A DNA stretch of 64,000 nt. Origin: Wyeomyia smithii. Its lineage: Eukaryota; Arthropoda; Insecta; Diptera; Culicidae. Made by a program: the position numbers and the translations under genes. Shown here in pieces: positions 10,884 through 22,711 of the stretch. Position 1 is the first letter of the stretch. Each line of letters starts with the position of its first letter. Below the pieces are notes generated by a model, which was given only the letters and a program-made list of their open reading frames with translations, was not told the origin of the DNA and searched no databases. The stretch covers positions 43,287,362-43,351,361 of the forward strand of contig NC_073694.1 in NCBI RefSeq assembly GCF_029784165.1. Reading direction: 5' to 3'.

Positions 10884-11091
10884 AGCAAAGCCTTGGTGCT
10901 ACTTTCCGATTCGGAACTTGACCTTCTGTTTTTTATGCACAGACTTCACAGCCGTCTGTTTAGCGTACAGGACAATTGCGAGGCTAGCGCTACGCGATCC
11001 TACTGACACCAACAGTTTCTCCCGAGCCGAGACTCGAACCTACGACGACTGGCGTGTTAGGACAGCATCATACCTCGAGACCACTGGGAGA
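10884..11091 (-). mobile_element. tRNA-derived SINE
   Basis: Read on the minus strand, the 5' part is tRNA-like: TCTCCCA at the start pairs with GGGAGA some 65 bases later. An A-box-like TGGTCTCGAGG follows, an anticodon-like loop CTAACAC, and a B-box-like GGTTCGAGTCT. The body continues into sequence recurrent in mosquito SINEs from memory (gctagc, then cctgtacgctaaacag). Possible duplications TAAGCTAAA occur at 10875-10883 and 11098-11106. The anticodon-like AAC suggests a tRNA-Val-like ancestor, but the arms are imperfect. It is Pol III-type and non-coding. Confidence 0.72.
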
Positions 11092-11211
11092 TTAAGATAA
11101 GCTAAAGTACCATAAACTCCTTTAGGTTTCATTTGTCCCAATCCATCCATATTAGAGTACGGCGAGCATATGTTACAGCAGGTTTTCATACATCAAATAT
11201 ACTAGCTTTTT

Positions 11212-11300
11212 TGTTTTAAGAGATAGAGGAAAAGTTTATTCGGCAAAGCTTTAGAACGTACAAAAATATGAAACTTTGCTGAAAAAACAAAATCATCCAC
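11212..11300. repeat. Interspersed repeat, copy 2
   Basis: Second copy of the 9012-9120 repeat: 'ttaagagatagaggaa' followed by 'atgaaactttgctg'. No gene is present. Confidence 0.5.
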
Positions 11301-12249
11301 TTGGTCTTAGTAGACAGGTTACTACGTTGATCGCGCGGTGTACGTTGAATATTTTGAAACTCAGCTTGTAATATAGGTTCAATTAATGGGTTAACACTGA
11401 TGCTCACCTAATTTTTTTCTTGCATCTTATAGCATTTTTCTCAGCTTTCCAATGGTAATCTCAGATCGGAAATCGGTAGTTGCGAACATGATCAAACTAG
11501 CATTTTTCTGATATAATTCAAGATGGCGGGAAAGCCCTATTATTTTTCTTTACAGCAAAGTGCTACTTGTACTTCACATAACGAATTATAGAGATATAGC
11601 TCAAATAATACATCAAGAATTGCTAAAATTTTAACTTTTCTGAAAACTGTCTCACGCCTAGGTGACCAAGGGGTCAACAAATTCGATCAAACAAAAATGG
11701 CATTATCATTTTTTCTCTATTTCTAATAACCGGCTAACCGATCTCTTTTATGAACTGGAGCGTTAAAGTTGAAATACTGGACGAGCGCTCAATCGTGTTA
11801 ATCATGACATCCTACTACGATAGCTGAATTAACTGGGCCTCTCTACCGTGGCTGTGAGATGGTTTATAACTTTTTCTGGAGTGCCGCTAGGAAGCAGCCT
11901 AGGATAACTATTATTCTCATTATCCAAATTCTTCATACTTGTCCTTGGAGACTGCCTTGATTTACAAGAGTAAAGAGTGTCTAACTGCGGTACGTAAGCC
12001 AAGTTAGAGATTAAAAATTGCCAATGAATTCCGCGATCCGCAGTACATAAAATCATTGTACTGTACCCGTACGTTCGATTCTGGGATCGGTGTCTATTCA
12101 ACAAAAGTAGAATTAACCACATAGATACTGTCCAAAACAAAAATTGTGTATGGCATAAAAACATGTTTCCAGCCCCAACGTTATGAATCCGTCCCACATG
12201 AGCACTGAGACAATGTAAAGGAGGAGATCCAACGCACAAACAATCTCTG
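11301..12249. other. No gene recognised
   Basis: A minus-strand open frame of 136 codons (11829-12239) has a hydrophobic stretch but no family I recognise. Its end abuts the 5' side of the retrotransposon at 12.25 kb. The rest is AT-rich and holds nothing I can name. Confidence 0.35.
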
Positions 12250-15200
12250 TTACGAAGGTCCTGACCATTGGAATTGATTCGCCTGCTTAATTACTTTTCA
12301 CCTTTGCGGCGACAGATCGATTATCGATCCAGTGCCGAATCCAGAATACGTTACCATATTATTTCTAACACCTATTTCATCTTCATCTACAGCACACATC
12401 CAACGAGTGCGGAGTCTACCCCGAAAATAACGGTCTCTATCGAGATTCCGGCTAACTATAGTTTTTCAGTTGCCCTACTGTCCTGTAACAATAACGCGCC
12501 TGGGTTAGATAGAATCAAATTCAACTTGTTGAAGAATCTACCCGGCAATGCCAAGAGGCGCTTGTTGAACTTGTTCAATAAGTTCCTGGAGCAAAACATT
12601 GTACCGCAGGATTGGAGGCAAGTGAAGGTTTTCGCCATCCGAAAACCGGGGAAACCAGCTTCTGATCACAACTCTTATAGGCCGATTGCAATGCTATCCT
12701 GTATCCGGAAATTGATGGAAAAAATGATACTCCGTCGTTTAGACCATTGGGTCGAATCAAATGGTCTACTATCAGATACTCAGTTTGGCTTCCGCCGAGC
12801 CAAAGGGACGAATGATTGTCTTGCGTTGCTTTCAACAGATATTCAGCTGGCGTATGCTCGCAAAGAACAAATGGCGTCTGCGTTCTTGGACATTAAGGGG
12901 GCTTTTGATTCCGTTTCTATTGACATTCTTTCGGGTAAACTTCACCGACAAGGATTTTCTTGAATTTTGAACAATTTTTTGCACAATTTGTTGTCCGAAA
13001 AGCACATGCATTTTACCCACGGCGATTTGGCAACTTTTCGCATTAGCTACATGGGTCTTCCCCAGGGCTCATGTTTAAGCCCCCTTCTTTACAACTTTTA
13101 TGTAAATGACATCGACGAATGTCTGGCAAATTCATGCACGACAAGACAACTTGCAGACGACAGTGTAATCTCTGTTACAAGAGCCAAAGCTGCCGATTTG
13201 CAAGGACCATTGCAAGATACCTTGGACAATTTGTCTGCTTGGGCTTTACAGCTAGGTATCGAATTCTCTCCGGAGAAGACTGAGATAGTAGTTTTTTCTA
13301 GGAAGCATGAACCTGCTCAGCTTCAAACACAATTAATGGGTAAAACGATTTCTCAGGTTTTGGTACACAAATATCTTGGTGTCTGGTTCGACTCTAAAGG
13401 CACCTGGGGTTGTCACGTGAGGTATCTGATGAAAAAATTTCAACAAAGAGTGAATTTTCTTCGTACAATAACCGGACAATGGTGGGGAGCCCATCCAGGA
13501 GACCTTATAAGGCTTTACCAAACAACGATATTGTCTGTTATTGAATACGGGTGTTTCTGCTTCCGCTCCGCAGCAAACACACATCTGATCAAACTGGAGC
13601 GAATACAATATCGTTGTTTGCGCATCGCCTTAGGTTGCATGCAATCGACCCATACGATGAGTTTGGAGGTCTTAGCTGGAGTACTACCATTGAAAAACCG
13701 CTTTTGGAGCCTGTCTTCTCGTATTCTTATCAAATGTGAGGTCTTGAACCGTCCCGTAATTGAAAATTTTGAAAGGTTAATCGAACTTAATTCTCAAACC
13801 CGTTTTATGACATTGTATTTCCATCACATGTCCCAAAATATTAACCCTTCTTCGAATATTCCAAATCGTGTCGACTTATCAAATACTTCTGATTCTACTG
13901 TGCTTTTCGATACATCCATGATAGAAGCAACTCGTGGAATCCCGGATCATTTACGCGTGCAGCAGATCCCCAAAATTTTTTCCAATAAATATCGAAACAT
14001 CAACTGCGACAATATGTTCTACACTGACGGATCACTTCTTGATGGGTCCACTGGCTTCGGTATTTTCAATAACAATTTAACCGTCTCCCATAAGCTTGAT
14101 AATCCTGCTTCTGTTTACGTCGCAGAATTGGCTGCAATTCAGTACACCCTAGGGATTATCGAAAAAATGCCCACGGACCATTATTTCATCTTTACGGACA
14201 GTCTCAGTTCCATTGAGGCTTTCCGATCTATGAAAGATGTTAAGCACTCTCCGTATTTCCTGAAGAAAATACGGGAACATCTGAGTGCTTTATCCGAAAA
14301 ATCGTTTCAGATTACCTTAGCGTGGGTCCCTTCTCACTGCTCGATACCGGGCAATGAGAAAGCGGACTCTTTGGCTAAGGTGGGCGCAACAAACGGTGAT
14401 ATTTATGAAAGACCAATTGCTTTTAATGAATTTTTCGCACTTGTACGTCAGAATTCGATCATCAGTTGGCAAAATGCTTGGACCAGAGGGGAATTGGGAA
14501 GGTGGTTACATTCCATAATCCCCCAAAGTATCGACGAACCCGTGGTTCAAGGGGTTGGATGTAGGTCGGGATTTCATTTGCGTGATGTCCCGGCTTATGT
14601 CCAATCACTATAGATTTGACGCGCATCTCCGTCGTGTTGGGCTCGGGGAAAGTGGTATCTATGCCTGTGGTGAGGGTTATCACGACATAGAGCATGTGGT
14701 TTGGTCATGCCCTGTACACCGTGACGCCAGGTCTAAATTAATAGCTTCCCTGCAGGCCGAGAGTAGGCAGCCGGCTGTCCCTGTTCGTGATGTCTTGGTG
14801 AGCCGTGACCTATCCTACATGTCCCTTGTATATGTTTTCCTGAAATCCATCCACGCCCCAGTTTAGTCCTATCCCCTTCCGCCTACATCCAACCAAACGA
14901 CAAGAACACGTTAAGACCCCGGATCCGGAAACAGCAATCAGACCCACACGATACTCTCAAGGCCCGATGGAAACAACCCAATATGCCAGTCCGTAATATC
15001 TTGGCCCAGCAACGGAACAAATTTAATATGCTGCTTACCTATGGCAATGAAAAGCATCAAACAGCAAACCTGTGCTTTTAATGCAAAATATTCTAGCTTT
15101 AAGTTAGATTTAGTTTCAGCTCGTAGTCGGCAGCGAGGATAAAAAATTTGCTTTTAGTTATTAAGATACTTTAGAAAGTAAGCTACCAGATATAATTGGC

Positions 15201-15262
15201 GTTGTTAAACATTAAATTGTATTTGTGCCGTGTCAAATAAATTATAGATGAAGAAAAAAAAA
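12250..15262 (+). mobile_element. LOA/I-type non-LTR retrotransposon, 5'-truncated, nearly intact
   Basis: The element contains the RT, RNase H and C-terminal knuckle region. A 3' untranslated region of about 380 bases follows, ending in an A-run at 15252-15262. The endonuclease domain expected upstream of RT is missing, so the copy is 5'-truncated; the exact left edge is uncertain. Its 3' end abuts a minus-strand RTE-like tail (15265 onwards), suggesting insertion into that older element. A second, shorter copy of its C-terminus and 3' UTR lies at 35090-35515; shared words include 'cagctcgtagtcggcagc' and 'tgtgccgtgtcaaataaa'. The clade name (I, LOA or Loner) cannot be settled by eye. Confidence 0.85.
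12268..14866 (+). pseudogene. Reverse transcriptase-RNase H polyprotein, one stop and one frameshift
   Basis: The frame 12268-12963 covers the RT fingers and palm, including 'AFLDIKGAFDS', which carries the first catalytic Asp. A single TGA (12961-12963) interrupts an otherwise continuous frame that resumes to 14613. In that part, residues near 60-65 give the second catalytic pair as Q-L-A-D-D. From about residue 350, RNase H begins with 'FYTDGS', followed by an E-L-A-A helix, 'TDSLSS' and 'WVPSHCSIPGNEKAD', so the D-E-D-D/H pattern is complete. A frameshift near 14539 moves to the third frame (to 14866), which encodes a CxC/H-x3-H...C knuckle ending 'DIEHVVWSC'. It would copy element RNA at a nicked target. 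Two lesions make it non-functional, but it is a young relic. The start codon shown is arbitrary because the 5' part is lost. Confidence 0.88.
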
Positions 15263-15264
15263 AC

Positions 15265-15420
15265 TATAGTTTTTGATGATCGTCCCTCCGGCATTCTAGC
15301 TACATGCCCAGTCCACTGTAGCCTACTGTACTTTATCCGCTAGACCATATCCGCCGATTTGTATGCCTGGTACACTGGGCCCGGTTCATACGTCTGTCCC
15401 AAACAACATTTTTCAATTTG
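15265..15420 (-). pseudogene. RTE-like C-terminal tail fragment
   Basis: On the minus strand this encodes 'LQWTGHVARMPEGRSSK', the conserved segment after the RT thumb of RTE-like elements. The same module, in diverged form, appears near the 3' end of the 58-61 kb element. It is interrupted at 15264 by the A-tail of the plus-strand retrotransposon. It is probably the continuation of the RT piece in 15588-15770. Confidence 0.65.
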
Positions 15421-15587
15421 ACGCCAAAAATTGACCGTAAGATTCAACGCTCAAAAACACCAAGAGCTCGCCGATCAGCTCAGCCTATTTCAGTGACCAT
15501 GCTTCATAGTCATAGAGAGCCACCGGAAGGATCAGTGATAGTACGCTCATTTTGTACGAATTGGCAGGCTAACCTTATTGGCGCACG

Positions 15588-16130
15588 TCACCAATGTGCC
15601 CAGGTGGTTAAATTCGTCGAAGCATCAAATAATTCCCCATATATCACCACCGCAGCACCTACATCCGACGGGTTATCACGCTCTCTACCAGCCACCATGT
15701 GCTTCGTTCTGGCAGAGTTTATGACGAGCCCAATTCTTGCAGCTTCCCTCTTGAGAGGTTCAAAGACCTTTTCCACCGCTTTACGGTTGATACCAAGTAT
15801 TCTACCTTTGTGGGCCCAAGGCTCTTGGATAAGTGCCAGGTCCACCGCTTTTTTGACAAACCTCTTCGAAAGCACGCTGGATGCTGTCTTTGCGCGGTGG
15901 AGGTTTCTCTGCAGAACATTAATGTTCTGTATCACAATGCTTTTTCCCGCTCTTTTCGGACGTTTGGGAGAGTCGAATCCCTTCTTGTTTTGTTCAGTCA
16001 TAGACGATGCAGAAATTTCTCTGCGATCAGTTTCCGAATTTGCCTTAGATCCAGGGGGTGGACGGTTTCGTGTGGGCTCGTTTTTCCCATGGATCTTCCC
16101 AGAGTTTCCTAGGAACTGTAAGGGAATCAC
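15588..16130 (-). pseudogene. Chimeric frame: R1-type endonuclease start joined to RTE-like RT tail
   Basis: This open frame of 180 codons on the minus strand joins two unrelated pieces. Residues about 68-115 read 'INVLQRNLHRAKTASSVL' and 'DLALIQEPWAHKG', the N-terminal motifs (including the catalytic QEPW glutamate) of an R1-clade endonuclease. From about residue 120 it reads 'LKREAARIGLVINSARTKHM', the segment after the YADD box of RTE-like RT. No endonuclease core, RT fingers or palm lies between. The join is therefore a deletion or template switch between two elements. The first 65 residues are unrecognised. The frame is open but lacks both catalytic cores, so I call it a relic. Confidence 0.68.
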
Positions 16131-16282
16131 TGGTTTGACTCCACTCGGCCCTGGAACTGCTTGGAGTTCGAGATCCGAGGGCGTCTAGGTAAAGAAAATC
16201 TTTATTAAATTTTCCAAACAAGTAACTAACCTAGCACCTACGTCGCTATGTTGCTATGTAACTTCAATGCGTAACATCACTA

Positions 16283-16705
16283 CCCGATCAGAAGAGCATA
16301 ACTAAAAAATTCTATCAACGTGAGATACAAATAACATATTTTGATACAATTTTTTATTTTTCCATATAGTTTTGATAACACAATTGAATCCGAATGAATT
16401 TTAATAACAAAACGTAAAATGAAGTAGTTCTGAAACAAGTCTAACTAATTTTTCGTTTGTATCAAAACCTGTTGTTTCTAACAATGTCTGTTATTATATT
16501 GTTCTATATACTATCTTATTTTGTTAGAAAACTTAAAGATTAGTAACAAGTTTTGATATGTGTTTGATACTTATAAAATCATTTCTGTTATAATTTCTGT
16601 GATTTTAATACCTAACGGGACCAAATTGAAAACACACCCTGTAATGTTTTTTCCGTAACAAACTAACAACTTCTGTTACATTTTTGTTTTTTCTTTCTGA
16701 TCGGG
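16283..16705. mobile_element. TA-flanked MITE with CCCGATCAGAA ends
   Basis: Exact TA dinucleotides flank the element (16281-16282 and 16706-16707). The ends CCCGATCAGAA and, on the other side, TTCTGATCGGG (with one extra base) are inverted. The interior is very AT-rich (about 75-80% A/T by eye) with words such as 'ttttgata' and 'aacaaa'. It has no coding frame. A TA target is the hallmark of Tc1/mariner-type transposition. It separates the ORF1-like frame at 16773-17276 from the endonuclease piece at 15.9 kb. Confidence 0.8.
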
Positions 16706-16772
16706 TATTGCTATGATGCCATGCTGTCGACTATGTTGCTTCTCATCATAATCTTCAACAACTATACCAGCT

Positions 16773-17276
16773 CTAATCTGCTGAACAGCTGCTCCGTAGG
16801 AAATTCCCGACACCGGATCCATTGGACGTTTTTAACAACGCCAATGTCCTGGTTTCTGGAATCTCCCCGAGCGAGATGGCTGACCTGCTGTCACATGTCG
16901 ATACCCGCTCATTTACGGGGGCAAAGATTCCTCGACTTTTTCTTCCGAAAAAGATGCTTGGTAGTTTCGAGATACGAGGACGTTCCGCTGACTCAGAGAC
17001 AGACCGAGTCAATGCTTGCATCCGAGCTTCCTGCATAGGAATTCCGGGGGCAATCAGACTCTTGATATCTCTCTTCTGAGCTCTGGTCAGATTTTTCTTC
17101 CAAGGAAAGACGTTTCCAGAAACCTCCACTTTGGTTCCTTGAATTAAGGTGACGTCGGTGCCATCACCTTCGCTTTTGCCTGGCTCGCATGTCGAGGTAC
17201 AGAGGATGGAAGAAGACCATGACTGAACATCCATGAGTGAATCGTTCAATCCCAGCTCCTCTTCCGCACTCATCAA
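16773..17276 (-). pseudogene. ORF1-like (gag-like) frame of a non-LTR retrotransposon
   Basis: This minus-strand frame of 167 codons has an internal stretch 'LTRAQKRDIKSLIAPG' followed by 'MQEARMQALTR'. That basic, helix-forming pattern is common near the N-terminus of mosquito R1/Jockey-type ORF1 proteins. No CCHC knuckles survive, because the frame ends before them. Position and strand fit the R1-type endonuclease relic about 850 bases downstream on the same strand, with a MITE in between. The family assignment is by pattern memory and is modest. Confidence 0.5.
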
Positions 17277-17395
17277 GTCATCCTCATCTATTGTGTTTTT
17301 CCCGGCAGAGAATCATCCATATAAAATCCCATGAGTAGATAGGTAAAAAAAAAGGTCCGCTGCATCAGTGACCCGCATAATGCAGTAGGAGCTAA

Positions 17396-17945
17396 TTACT
17401 GTGGAGGGTGCCCTGGTGCTCCACAGGCTCCGTTAGCGACTGGGAATTTGTTTTGGGCATATTGGTGATTTATTCCAAAAATTATTCTGCTCCTCCGAGA
17501 TGCGGAATCTATTGTTAAACTGATAATAGTTTCCTTAAATTCATCCCTAGTTATTTCATGCACGGCTTTTTTAATCAATTTAGAGAGTTTTGAACGAGAC
17601 GTTTGCAAACTACCTGCCTCCCGTTAGGAAACAAATGAAGTTGAACTTACTCTTTTCTACTTTGGGAACCGTAAACGTAAATTCTGAGCAGAAACAAGCT
17701 CCTAGCAGCACCTCTATTCACGAAATTTGGACAGCCATTTTACTGTTCCGTTGTTTTCAGTAGGAATGAATTTTTTCAAATATGAGTCCAAGTTCTTTTG
17801 CGGTTTCTGGATGGCACGTAGTTTTTAAAAGTCTTTCGAAGTTATCGGGTACAAAATTGTAGCTGCACGGTGAATCTTCACTTACATTGGCTATGCATCG
17901 ATATCGCACCGTTCTCCTATTAGTTTTTATGATCTCCATGTCCAT
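17396..17945 (-). pseudogene. hAT transposase remnant (BED finger plus catalytic-domain start)
   Basis: Two minus-strand pieces fit one hAT transposase in order. The upstream piece (17757-17945, 62 codons) has 'RYRCIA' and then 'ERLLKTTCHPETAKELGL', the layout of a degraded BED zinc finger with its terminal H-P motif. The downstream piece (17396-17608, 70 codons) has 'ISLTIDSASRRSR' and 'FGINHQY', matching the typical start of the hAT catalytic domain, where the Asp of 'xID' is the first acidic residue. Stops and a gap of about 150 bases separate them. The catalytic core after this is absent. I saw no paired ends. Alternatives are another BED-type transposon or chance. Confidence 0.5.
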
Positions 17946-17960
17946 GTCAATCGTTCGTTC

Positions 17961-20900
17961 AGACGTTTAAAAAACGCTAGCTGCCGTTTGACTTATCTGA
18001 AGGGTTAAGTAATTGCATAAAATACAACAATTATTAATTTCGAGACATCAGAGCATATGTAAAATAATGTTTGTTTTAGCTTGAGCGTACCAATAAAATT
18101 GCACCTTTTGGCTGCTGGCAATTGAATCGAAAACACTCCTCCGTGTTTGTCAAGGCGATGATCGGAAATTTAAAAATCACCCTTTTGAACCGGGTTGGTG
18201 TCGACGAAATAGCACTCAATTAAACAGTTTGAATGGCTGGGGCAATTAACGCAAATGAGAACATAATTGAAATAAACCACCATCAGAAACGCGGCCGTCG
18301 TCGGGGCGAAACTCCCGCAAGAAAGACATAAACCATCCAGAGTGAGTAACCGACAGCAACGCACTCAGCGCGTTGGCCCAATAATGAAATGTCATCTGAC
18401 CGTAAGAGTCGCGATGCGATAATTCGGTTTGCTATTTATGCACGGACCAGATATTCGAATTAGTCAACTAGTTGTGCAGAGAGCCGATGCGAGGATTAGG
18501 TAGAACCACGACCGTCGTCGGTTTACGCAATGCGGCAGGCGGTTCGTGAAAACCGATTCGATCTATCTAGAAAAGAATAGGGAAAAGCTATATCTGCCAC
18601 AAATGCAAACGTGACAGGCTGTGTATGCGCCTTCGGTGATATGAGAAATGGTCCCGGGACATGCGATGGCAATTAAAATTCTATCTCAAGCCGGTTGATC
18701 TTTGCTGAAGGTTGAAAAAGTGCTCTACAAACGGGTGATGATGGAGAGCGTAGCACGCGTGACATTTGTTATGTGTCACAGCGGGGACACCTGAATTATT
18801 ATCGTTTCTCAGAACAGTAGATGCGAATTAAATGTTATGATCAAATGACAAAGTAAACTAGATGTAAGTTTTCTAATTGTCCATCATTCTCTGTTCGAAT
18901 TAATCTAACTACGATAGTAAGTCAACTTCTGTAATGTCTCTATAATAAAGGGAAAAAAGCTGGAAAGAGTCAGAACGCTCCGAACAAATTCACCCCATTC
19001 GAGGGCTCATCTAACAAAGTTAGAAACAACAATATTGATGGAAATAATGCGAGCTCATTATGATTTCGGAAACCCGCCGCTTTACCACCGATAATAACGG
19101 CAAATAAGTACCGCTGCAGCCTCCGCTTGCTCCGGCAGCTGCAAGGGGACCTAATCCGCGGATTCTGTCAGCTGGGACGGTCCATTTGCTCCCTCCAGTG
19201 GCCAGCGCTAGCAACCGGCACAACTGCTGCGAGAATTATTCACTCAATAACCGGCCCGGAAGCCGATTGGCAGCGTCGGTTAATCCCAGATATAGACATG
19301 CCAGTGCCAAGGCCCGAACGGTTTGAATAAGCTATTCCAGGGTAAACTTTTTGTGCCTTTCCCCCCCTCTGTACGAATCAGTTCGTGTTGAAATTGGCCA
19401 GGCCAACCGATGAAGCCACTTCAGTGAAAGCTTGGGCGGTAGCGAAAAAGGACTCATTTTGTTAATGTCTGGAATAACTGTTATTGCTTGTTGAATGGCA
19501 GATTATGGAATTTAAATTAGGACCAGATAAAGCCAAATTTACACGCGGTCCTTGGTCGACAGCGAACGCTGCTGCGTTGGGGACACTTGAAAAGTTTTCA
19601 ATGGGGCGCTGCCGTCCGATCCTGCCCAAACGGGTGTGAACAATGTCGTTTACCATAGCCGGAACCCGTGCGGAATTGTTCAGGCGAATCGGACCCAAAG
19701 TCAACGCCCTGCCCGCCCCTGCTGGTCGCTGGACGCTCTGCTTCCAGGAAGCGGAACAAAAATAGTTCGGTGAGTAATCTATTCTTAATTGCTCCTCCAA
19801 TTGGTCGCTTCCTGTGTGATGAATTACAAACTGCCAAAGTCACTAGACAGTTGTTTATGGGGAGTTTTCTTTTTCCTCTGGTTTATCGTTCTACCAAGCG
19901 AGGCAGAGCGAGTGGAGGGAAGATGCTATCGTAGAGATCAGGCCGATTTATTCGATTTCCTGTCGGAGCTAAATAGGGTGATTGAAGGTTTTTTGGGCGC
20001 AGTGAAATATAATTATAACTTTTTCGTCGTTCTAACAGTTATGTTCTCACTGATTTCCACATGATTTAAATCGACATCACTGGAATAACAGCGGCGAACG
20101 GCCAACATGTACGCCGCCTCTTCTACAAATGTTTTTTTTTTCTAGCGCTTATTAGCTCCTGGATGTCTAATCTATCACTTAATCTAATCTGAGGGAAAAC
20201 TTTCTTTCCGAATTGTTATTCACTGTTCATAGTGCAACGAAGGCGGAAAGTTTTTTCATTATTCTTCTATTAAAATTGCGGCTGTCTGGAGAATTAATCC
20301 TGTCAGTCGATGAAATATGCTGTCGACTGTTTATTAGCTGACGTATTGAAGAGTTGTTGTTTGCAAATTCATTCGTGCCTATTTTTCGGTTACTGAAAAC
20401 AAAGTGGGTCGCGTCAAAATCTTTGTTAAAATTTGCCGCACACGCTTAATTGCAAATCCACTTATTAGAGACGCCAATTTCCAACTACTAAATCTTTACT
20501 ATACCACCAATTTTTTTATTGCTTAGCGAAATTGTTAGCGTTGCTAAATACTTAGTATTCAAAATACTAATCGCTGAATCGCTTAATCCGCAGTGGAACG
20601 CAAAAGAAAATATCACCCCAAAATCAAAAACATTCCTTCACAACTGTTCCACTGCTGTGTCATTTCCTCCGTATAGTAATCTTTCTTCATGCAAGAACCA
20701 ACATCCATCGAATAAATAAATCCCAACTGCTTCATACGATTGTCCACAATTAGAACAAACCACAACTCTCCTGGTGCGAATCCCGGTAGCTACCGGTTCA
20801 TCTTCATTAGAACTTTCTCTCCCGATCCAATTTGCATTCAAAGTGTGTATGCATAACTTTGTCCAGAAACACCTCGTCCTATTTATTGCGTTTGTGCTGC

Positions 20901-22440
20901 ACCACCGATATGGAGCCGAGATTATCTCCGTGACACCTCGTCGTTATTCCAAGACAACTGCACCACGGCCAGCAGACGAACAGCAGCCGCATGCAGCGAA
21001 TAAATTGCGCAAAACTGGACCACGCACGCGGTGTTATATTATTATGCTCCGTCCACCGGCCGGCGGCAGCAGTCGTGCGCCTGGAAGGAGCAACAACGCA
21101 ACGGACGACTCAGCAGTATAAACTCTTACACAACTCACTCAACACCTTGGTGGGATGTTTATTATCCTGGATAGTTATACTGGCAAGATAAGCGGAGTCG
21201 TGCGATTTATTTTGCTTTCTTGCACGGCAGATTGGAATTATGCAATTTACTTCTACCGTGCGTCGTGGAGGAAAAATGCAGCGTACTTCTTTAACAGAGA
21301 TCAAGAAAAACCTTCATCTTGTTTCGTTGTTTTCAGTCGCAATGACGCTTGATTGCCTAAGGGAATATTTTCTTAGAATTTATAATATAAAATTGCTGCC
21401 AACCCGAATCAAATGATGAAATAGCCTTCTGGTTAGTGAAAATGGACACTCGAAGCAACTGACACATTGCTCCACATTTCGGTGTTTATTTATCGAAAAC
21501 TTTCAGCCTCGGCTCCGGCAGAATCTGCCCCGAACTGAAATCATTACAAAATACAACCTGTCGAGAATGCGGTTCGCCACGCATATGTTTGTGGGTAATA
21601 AATCAATGTGACTGTGATCAAGTGGAGCGGTTCTGTGGTTTTTCGATCGCGATTTCCCATATGTGCCCCTATGTCTACATAGTTCCACGCTAAACTCATT
21701 CGCATGGCGAGAAGAAATAGCGCCGGGTTTCATTCGTGGTTGCAGGTGGGAAGAGACTGGACGGACCGCAATAAGGAAGACGCGCTGACGACTGTAAGCA
21801 GAAGAATACTGTTAACGAGGTCGGTATTTCTGCCGTGGGTTCTACGCGCACTACTCTGGGAAAACGGGCCCCGCTCCGGTTGCATTGCTGTTAGACAAAT
21901 TGGCTAGACGCAAGATGCGGTTCACATTAGTCATGGCTTGGAATGTGCAGATTGCGAATGATTAATGCTGTCTATAAATAAGTTTTACTTAAACAACTGA
22001 CAATATCTGTATCGGTTGATAAAACCTATAAGATAACGTATCTAGAATAATTTCGATTATTGTGACAAAAAAATAAATTAGTTCGTTAAGTTAATCTTAA
22101 TATGACGAAGATCTTCCGTAAAACGTGTTTAGTGGGAGAACAAATGATAATAATGGAGTAAGCGTTGGCGTTAGTTCCGAAATGCGGAAAAAGTATCAAT
22201 AGCAGTGTTATTTCCACCTGCAAATCGAACTAAAAAACCGGAAAAAAATTAAAATGGTTTGGCCAACGCCAAAGTAGTGAATATTCAGTAATTGAATTAA
22301 GTAGACACATTTAAAAACCGCTTAAATTCCGAAATCCGCGTAAAAGAAGTCGCGCAAAAAACCTCGTAGAAAGGGACTTTAGTGTATTAGCATATCGCTA
22401 ATATTTTCTGCGGGTGAGGTGAAACTCTCTCTCAGTCACA
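17961..22440. other. Unique-looking DNA, no gene recognised
   Basis: This 4.5-kb block lacks window-recurrent repeats apart from a small fragment near 22301-22380. Open frames of 60-115 codons exist on both strands (for example 19462-19800 minus and 20774-21121 plus), but none shows a domain, signal peptide or conserved motif. It reads like host intergenic or intronic DNA. Confidence 0.45.
22301..22380. repeat. Fragment of the CCGCGTAAAA family
   Basis: Words 'aaccgcttaaattccg', 'aatccgcgtaaaa' and 'gtcgcgc' match the tandem interior of the element at 42293-42572. No paired ends are left. Confidence 0.5.
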
Positions 22441-22484
22441 GAAAATCACTTTTACAAGGCAGTGTGTGTTGTTGATCCAGGCGT

Positions 22485-22560
22485 TCTAGGAACGGGACAC
22501 AGTAGGCTGCATTTGGCTGAAACACTATGCCGGAGACATGCAGGTTCGAGTCCCGTCTAA
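22485..22560 (+). repeat. tRNA-like / SINE-head remnant
   Basis: The B-box word GGTTCGAGTCC is perfect at 22541-22551. An upstream purine-pyrimidine stretch ('gtaggctgcatttggctg') could be a degraded A box. No clean cloverleaf forms, so this is not called a tRNA gene. It is probably the head of an old SINE. Confidence 0.35.
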
Positions 22561-22711
22561 GTTTAATTCACACCTTCAGCTCCCATTAATTTTATAAATT
22601 TAAAACATTGCCCACTTTACTAAACTAATAATAACGCAGCCTGAATTATTCAAACCTACTTGCAAGTAAGAGAACTGAACAGCATTATGTTATGCTTCAG
22701 AATAATCTTAA

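Noticed and set aside
10849..11100. 83-codon plus-strand frame
   Set aside because: It runs antisense through a tRNA-derived SINE.
11829..12239. 136-codon minus-strand frame with a hydrophobic stretch
   Set aside because: No recognised family. It lies beside the truncated 5' end of a retrotransposon and may be chance.
15418..16188. 256-codon plus-strand frame
   Set aside because: It is the antisense shadow of the minus-strand R1/RTE-like chimera, which carries recognisable motifs.
22541..22551. Functional tRNA gene at the GGTTCGAGTCC box
   Set aside because: The acceptor and T stems do not pair properly, and no anticodon arm forms.
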